The notes under the pieces: generated by a model
What the model saw: the letters and a program-made list of their open reading frames with translations, nothing else
Databases searched by the model: none
Told to the model about the DNA's origin: nothing
Shown here: in pieces, positions 58,401-64,000 of the stretch
How positions within the stretch are numbered: position 1 is the stretch's first letter
Layout of the letters: each line of letters starts with the position of its first letter
Source: Burhinus oedicnemus
Taxonomy: Eukaryota > Chordata > Aves > Charadriiformes > Burhinidae
NCBI GenBank assembly: GCA_008921705.1
Contig: VFFE01007657.1
Location: 953,615-1,017,614 of the forward strand
Length of the DNA stretch: 64,000 bases
Direction of reading: 5' to 3'
Program-made: the position numbers and the translations under genes

Positions 58401-61400
58401 CAAATAGTATTGTTACCTTCTGAAGTAGACAGACTAGAGTTGTTTTGCTGATGCTGCAGTTACACCAAATTAATTAATTCATTCGATAACTTCCCAGCCT
58501 CTCTCTTCCCTGGGAGCCTCTGGGGACTTGACGCTGTGTATGTGGGTAGTGTATGTAGAGTAAACTTAGTGTTTCTGGCTCTCAGATATACAACTTGTGA
58601 TGAGTTTGCATGTGTGAAGGGAGCAGGATGCTTCTGGGAACTGCTGGATATCCTGCACATGAAAAGACTGTCTAGTCTTACGTCCAAACGTGAGTGGGTC
58701 CTTGGCCACCAGAACAAACTCTGTGATCCCCTGATCAGAAGAATTAAGCACCACTGATCTAGAAAGTTTGTTTCTGAAGTCACAAAAAAACTCTCAGAAG
58801 AGCCTTCCCTAACGAAACAAAAATGTTTCTCTGTATGTCTTTTGAAATAGATGTAACTTACCTATCTCCTCTCTCCTCTCTTCTCTCTTCCCTCATTTTA
58901 GATATGACATTGTTTTTCTTCCTCCATCCTTCCCTATTGTTGCCATGGAAAACCCATGCCTGACCTTCATCATCTCTTCCATTCTGGAGAGTGATGAGTT
59001 TTTGATCATTGACGTCATTCATGAAGTTGCCCACAGCTGGTTTGGAAACGCAGTCACCAATGCTACATGGGAGGAGATGTGGCTGAGCGAGGGGCTAGCC
59101 ACATATGCACAGCGCCGGATCACCACTGAGACCTATGGTATAGCTGCAGAAATGTTACTCCTTATGATGTGTCTAACCAGTAACTGAGAGTTGGCTGCAT
59201 AGAATATGTGCCTTGGGAGCTCAAAAATCTGTAGGGAGCTGGTTTTCTTTTTCTGGAGCACACATGTCCCCAAACTTTGCATTGAACATCTAGAGTCTGA
59301 TGTTGTCTTGGCTTTGGGTGGAATTGGTACCTGAAATGGTAATAGGGGCTTTGAACAAGGTGTGTTAGTGCAGCATTGTAAGGACGTTTGTAGAAACTTT
59401 GGAACTACTGTTGGGTACCAGGCAGGTTTTCGTATATCAGAGCAAGATGAGTAGAGGATGTTTCGGAGGAAGATGTAAGAAATCTTATGGTTACATTGTG
59501 AAATAATTATCCTCTGCACAAGTGTCTGTCTAATCCTGATCAGTTAGTAGCTACCTACTGTTGGGAAGAATGATGGCAATAGCCCCTCCAAAAAAAAAAA
59601 AAGTACACATCTACATAGCTGTCAGTTTATCTGTTTGAGATTTTCTGTAGAACTGCACAGCCCTGCCTTTGACTGCTTATATCAGTGAATTTCACAGGTC
59701 AGTTGTATGGTACTGTCTTTAGAATATATAAGTAGTAAATCATTCCTATTGCTTTTCAGTTTAACTGGGTTTTTATTGAAGTAAATAATGGGAAAGTACA
59801 TTTCTCTAGTTTGTCCTGTTATGTTCTTAAAAGCCTGTACCATGTGTATTCTCGCGTGCCCACTGTAAACAATCTTGGAAAAATTCCTGGAAATCTTGGC
59901 GGCGAGAGTACTTAGGAGGATGCCTTTGTTTTTATTCATGTATATTGGTTTGGAGATGAGCTGATGATAATGAAGTTTAGGGAAAGAAGCGTTCTGAGCC
60001 TATATGGAGATATTATATGTATATTATATGTCTTTGAAAGCTGTTTTATGCTGAGTAATTCTCAGTGGTTAGGACTGTTCTTTTAAGACACATTACATGA
60101 CATACATGGCAATAATATGAATAGTCCAGAAGACCTTGACCTGTTCTTTATCCCATCTTAGTCCGTCCGTCTGACACAGGACAAGATCCTTGCTGATTTT
60201 GGTCTGTTCTCTTGAAATTTGGAACTGATTGTTTCAAGAAGCAATTGTTCAGGAAACTAAGAAATGCCTTTCCCTGTGCCATTCATTCATAAGCTCTTTT
60301 TGCATTCTATTTTGTTTCTAGGACAAACGTCTATCTAAGTCTTTCCATGTCTGACATAATTTCTGGAGTATCTTCTGCTGTTAATAAAAAGGCATCTTTG
60401 TAATGACACTGTTTACAGAAATTGGAGTCCCGTGACCACCATACCTCTTGGATCTTGCTTAATCCTCCTCCCTGTTTGTAGATTGAAGTAATTGCCCTTA
60501 ACACTGGCTATCCTGGTTTTTGCTTTCCCCTGTGAAGCACATCTACCCCTTTCTTTGCCAGTACAGGTTCTTTAATCTTCCAAATATATCCTGGTTCTTA
60601 ATTCGCATTTTGCTTTTATCAGATTCCTCTGTATGTACATTGAGACTCTAAGATTGTGTCTACGTAACAAGCCTTACCATTGAAGTTGAAGACTTAGCAA
60701 AGAAAGCTAAAGCGTTAATAGTGCTGGATGTTACGTATTTTCTGAATCTGAGAATCCATTTTCCGCAGCTTTGAACGTCTGCAAGGGCATAGGAAAGGTC
60801 TCTTGACTTGCCAGTGTAATATAGCTGGTTTGGCTTGAAAGCATGAAACATTCTACACTGCAGTTAGATAGAAGAGAGACAGTAGCCTACCCAGTGGCAG
60901 CTGTAAAAGAAGTCCTAGTGAGTGGAAGGTGAAAATCATGATACAATATGGGTAGGATGCTAGATAAAGCTTAAAAAACAGCCACAGGATCTGTAATACA
61001 CCAACTAAATCTAATCCTTTTCTGTTTTCACCCAAGAGGTGACATTCTCTTAGTAATATCCTTGGAACTGAATATGGAATTATGTGTCTGCTATTCTACT
61101 GGTGATACTACCTTTTTTTGTAGCATTTGATTGCTTCTTGAAAGGTACCTGTACAATACTTATTCCAGTGCTGCTCTGCTTATCTTGCAAGAACTGCTAA
61201 GATGATGTCAGGGATGTAAACTTTACCATAGTTTTCATGCTGCTTTGTTTTTCACTTCGGCCTGCTGCATAATCAGAATACACTGGTTTAGGTTCTGACT
61301 TTCATCAAAAATTGCAAGGGTTTTTTACACTCAAGTTTCTCTGCCATTATATTACTGTGATTCTGTGTTGCTATTGTGTCTTTTACACCTTCAATAGCTT

Positions 61401-62768
61401 TTATTTTGTACTTGTGCTAGTTCTGCACAGGTCAGGTTTTGCTAGTCATTTTCCCACAACTAATATATTTCTTTCTGGGTTAGGAGCTGCCTTCACATGT
61501 TTGGAGACTGCATTCCGCCTTGATGCTCTCCACAGACAGATGAAGCTCCTTGGAGAAGACAACCCGGTCAGCAAGCTTCAGGTTAAACTGGAGCCAGGTA
61601 TTGCTTTTGGCTGAAGCTGCTGTACATAAAACTTCTGTATATCGATGCTGGAATAGAGACCAAAAAAGACTAATTTTTACATGTCCTTTGTAAAAGAAAG
61701 AAAAAAGAAATAGTGGTTTGTAAACTAGTCTGAAAGTAAATAAGGAAATTTGCCTTGATGTTTTCTTCAAAGTTGGCTAACTCATCGTTATGAATATTGT
61801 TCTGTTTAAGAACAGAACAGACTCACTGGACAGAAACAGAGTGTGAAAAACTGCCTTGAAAGCTGTGTCGTTTCGACGTTCTGAATATGTAAAATAAAGT
61901 AGTTCATAATGAAAATATTTGGAAACATCAAATAAAATCCTGTGCTGTTAAATGTTCCTCTTTTTTTGTGATTGTGTAAGAACTACATATGTATGCATAA
62001 GCATACAGATAAACATAGGTACTTGCTCTCCTGTTGACTGAGCTGTGCAGAGGCTGTTTGCTTATCCCCTGAGCCAGATGCCTGTCTGCACTCCAGCATC
62101 GTGTATCTTCTTCATTGGTAGTTCTCTTGTTCTATCATCACCATTGGAGGTGTGAAGCAGTCTTCAATCTAGATGATATTTAAAACAATCTAAAATGCAA
62201 GTGGAGATGATATTGGAACCAAATGGAATGGAAAAGCATGTGTTGCAAGTCTCAAAAAAGCAATAAGTAGTGATTATCTTATACTGATAGCTTTAAAAAT
62301 TTGTGGTATGGGGATTCCTTGAGTTTGGCACTGAAAAAAAAAAAAAAGTATTTGTCTTTGAACTCCAGGTGTGTTTTCAGTGACTTCTAATTTGAAGTGA
62401 CCTGTTCCATAGAGAATTAATACTTAGCTTACAATGATTGATTTTTTTTTTTTTTTTAATTTTTTTTTCAGCCTGTGTGTTTGGACTGCTTCCATTTAAT
62501 TTACCGCAGTAAATTAAATGTACTGACAACAGGCTTGTTTTGTTTTTAAGTCACTGCATCTCGACTCCGTGATCTCTAAGGGGTCTGTATATGTAGAAGG
62601 GTTGGAAATGAGTGTCCTCATTACAGTGTCTTATAACATTGTTGTCTTCTTTCAGGTGTAAATCCTAGTAACTTAATGAACCTCTTCACCTATGAGAAAG
62701 GCTACTGCTTTGTTTACTACCTGTCCCAGCTCTGCGGTGACCCAAGACACTTTGACTCCTTCCTAAGA
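49387..62768 (+). CDS. RNPEPL1: RNPEPL1 M1 aminopeptidase, 5' and 3' partial, seven exons
   Basis: The seven exons join in phase to give about 327 residues. The order is the end of the N-terminal beta domain (PFTDYGSS...), the M1 substrate loop with VAMEN in place of the usual GAMEN/GGMEN, then the catalytic zinc site HEVAH with its third ligand Glu 19 residues later in WLSEG, then part of the thermolysin-like domain. In the family (RNPEP, LTA4H, RNPEPL1) such enzymes remove N-terminal amino acids from peptides. The VAMEN variant and exon sequences identify RNPEPL1, not RNPEP. The N-terminal about 140 residues are lost at the gap, and the C-terminal helical domain lies in or beyond the terminal gap. 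Confidence 0.95.
49496..56177 (+). other. RNPEPL1: RNPEPL1 intron 1, no recognised genes
   Basis: A 6.7-kb intron whose first 450 bases belong to the CpG island. The remainder is AT-rich, with a poly-T at about 52664-52680 and T/G-rich low complexity at 55455-55755. No exon or clear transposon was recognised. Confidence 0.75.
55455..55755 (+). repeat. T/G-rich low-complexity tracts
   Basis: A long T run sits near 55471-55485, and 55661-55755 is almost entirely T and G in alternating 'gttttt' and 'ggttt' blocks. It could be microsatellite expansion or slippage. The sequence between the two tracts is ordinary. Confidence 0.8.
56178..56318 (+). CDS. RNPEPL1: RNPEPL1 exon 2
   Basis: 47 codons, phase 0 at both ends. 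[20 protein letters not shown], then [20 protein letters not shown]. The Phe-Thr-Gln-Gly and Cys-Phe-Asp-x-Pro elements are conserved in the RNPEP/LTA4H branch of M1 enzymes. Confidence 0.97.
56998..57149 (+). CDS. RNPEPL1: RNPEPL1 exon 3
   Basis: [20 protein letters not shown], then [20 protein letters not shown] and DLIHADIGP. It ends in phase 2 inside an Arg codon, ag|gtaaga. It closes the N-terminal beta domain. Confidence 0.97.
57593..57709 (+). CDS. RNPEPL1: RNPEPL1 exon 4
   Basis: 117 nt. [20 protein letters not shown], then [18 protein letters not shown]. The phase is 1+114+2, and the last Arg codon is completed by the next exon. Confidence 0.96.
57929..58770. mobile_element. Possible old hAT-type DNA transposon remnant(s)
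   Basis: 'gggggtttctaaacagtgg' near 57931 and 'ttaagcaccactgatctag' near 58744 resemble the outer words of vertebrate hAT/Charlie-type non-autonomous elements in inward-facing orientation. The intervening sequence is not recognised and the terminal repeats do not match each other well, so these may be two unrelated remnants or chance. Confidence 0.25.
58902..59137 (+). CDS. RNPEPL1: RNPEPL1 exon 5 (catalytic zinc site)
   Basis: 236 nt. [20 protein letters not shown] carries the exopeptidase motif as [25 protein letters not shown], then WLSEG, gives the zinc site H-E-x2-H-x18-E (two His, the catalytic Glu, and the third ligand Glu). It ends [14 protein letters not shown] in phase 1 at g|gtatag. 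Confidence 0.98.
59138..61483 (+). other. RNPEPL1 intron 5, no recognised content
   Basis: A 2.3-kb AT-rich intron with an A-run at 59588-59601 and a short AT-rich patch with direct 'tattatatgtat' repeats near 60012-60032. The open frames on the minus strand look like chance. Confidence 0.7.
61484..61597 (+). CDS. RNPEPL1: RNPEPL1 exon 6
   Basis: [20 protein letters not shown], then [17 protein letters not shown]. The phase is 2+111+1 (114 nt), ending g|gtattg. It is near-identical to human. Confidence 0.97.
62656..62768 (+). CDS. RNPEPL1: RNPEPL1 exon 7
   Basis: [20 protein letters not shown], then [17 protein letters not shown]. The Tyr in [10 protein letters not shown] corresponds to the conserved M1 transition-state-stabilising Tyr region (YEKG). 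It ends in phase 0 at aga|gtgagt. The next exon (AYVEKY in human) is not in the readable sequence. Confidence 0.97.
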
Positions 62769-63614
62769 GTGAGTGTGAATAAGCACGCATTTCTCCTGAG
62801 ATCCAGAGCTGCTTTTTTTTCAGGTTTTGTCACTGTGGCTAATTGATAGGGGTAAAGTTGAACACAAATGTTTCTGAGATGGAAGAATGGTGTGGGCCTG
62901 TCTGTCATCCAAAATGATTCTTTCTACATGTGACAGATTTTTCTTCAGATTTCTCTTAATTGAATGTGCTCATGCTCTTCTTTCATCTCAGTTTCTTAGG
63001 TACCAAATACAGAGTAGTATCATATTTTTGTTATTTGGAGCACAGAACAGGAGATAATTAGAAAGCTGTTCCAGCATAGATTATCTATGACTGGAATGTT
63101 GTGACTTCACTCACTACTAAACAGTAACGGCTTGTCATTTTTTTAGCCAGGGTGACAAAAGGCATGGTTTCCTACCTTGGGGCAGGTTTGGTGTCTTGGA
63201 GCACGTTTGCAAAAGCTATAGAAAATTATGTCAGCTATTGGCTTGTTTTTGAAAAGTGATGCAACTTACTGCTTTTTCTTTTTGCTGCATGCATGTTTTT
63301 TCATCTCCTATTCCCATCCAATCCCCATTCCATCTTTTATCTTTAGTTATTAAGTATGACTTTAGTCCATAATCTATCAGTGAATAATGCAGTGGCCAGC
63401 TGTGTTCTGACTTGCCACTAGTGTCAAGTAGGAGGAAACCTTCCTGCCCTTGATATGTTAATGTATCTGTGATCTGCATCAGAAAAAAACCCTCTGTACT
63501 TGGCTGTCAATGTATTTGCAGCTACCCAGATTTTTTTCTTGTTATGGTGCTTTCCTCATCTGGGAGGAGGAGGGAGAATAGTTGTCTTGATTTTTTCTTT
63601 TTTTTTTTTTTTTT
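62769..63614 (+). other. RNPEPL1: RNPEPL1 intron 7, partial, ending in poly-T
   Basis: AT-rich intron with no recognisable exon. It ends in a T-run of about 20 bases directly abutting the N gap, which probably caused the break in the assembly. Confidence 0.75.
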
Positions 63615-64000
63615 NNNNNNNNNNNNNNNNNNNNNNNNNNNNNNNNNNNNNNNNNNNNNNNNNNNNNNNNNNNNNNNNNNNNNNNNNNNNNNNNNNNNNN
63701 NNNNNNNNNNNNNNNNNNNNNNNNNNNNNNNNNNNNNNNNNNNNNNNNNNNNNNNNNNNNNNNNNNNNNNNNNNNNNNNNNNNNNNNNNNNNNNNNNNNN
63801 NNNNNNNNNNNNNNNNNNNNNNNNNNNNNNNNNNNNNNNNNNNNNNNNNNNNNNNNNNNNNNNNNNNNNNNNNNNNNNNNNNNNNNNNNNNNNNNNNNNN
63901 NNNNNNNNNNNNNNNNNNNNNNNNNNNNNNNNNNNNNNNNNNNNNNNNNNNNNNNNNNNNNNNNNNNNNNNNNNNNNNNNNNNNNNNNNNNNNNNNNNNN
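63615..64000. other. Assembly gap (N)
   Basis: All N to the end of the window. The remaining RNPEPL1 exons (C-terminal half of the enzyme) must lie in or beyond it. Confidence 0.98.

Overview
The window is vertebrate nuclear DNA, almost certainly from a bird. It has large split genes with GT/AG introns, a 3'-anchored CR1 LINE carrying the avian-type 3' tail, an avian ERV solo LTR and a second avian LTR fragment. Two unrelated genes, ABCC5 and RNPEPL1, lie head-to-tail. In human they sit on different chromosomes (3q27 and 2q37), but both regions correspond to chicken chromosome 9, so the linkage itself is an avian or sauropsid signature. I cannot name the species.

Layout: 1-12008 is non-coding and is best read as the 3' part of a long ABCC5 5' intron. 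It contains a badly decayed CR1-type LINE (about 9160-9770). The ABCC5 coding exon with the initiator Met (about 43 codons in human) was not found and should lie upstream of the window. 12009-44011 holds 28 ABCC5 coding exons on the + strand, with consistent splice phases, giving 1392 codons plus stop (human protein 1437 aa). The introns carry a 580-bp CR1 (35538-36117), an LTR fragment (39296-39388) and a complete solo LTR (42078-42802). 44012 to about 45455 is the ABCC5 3' UTR, with an AATAAA and a let-7 seed match. About 45460-48860 is an intergenic stretch with no recognised gene. 48860-49960 is a CpG island with a CCAAT box, GC boxes and a TATA-like element, interrupted by a 29-base N gap. 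49387-62768 holds seven exons of RNPEPL1, the first cut by the gap. The gene continues into or beyond the terminal N gap (63615-64000).

The two products have no known joint function. ABCC5 (MRP5) is a plasma-membrane ABC exporter of cyclic nucleotides, conjugates and probably heme. RNPEPL1 is an M1-family zinc aminopeptidase. I found no new biological system. The most interesting leads are a cluster of candidate poison or alternative-terminal exons in the large ABCC5 intron at 13436-18107, the deeply conserved 3' UTR with a let-7 site, and RNPEPL1 exon 1 sequence lost at a misleadingly small gap. Exon boundaries were read by eye from splice signals and from my memory of the human proteins; no alignment was run.
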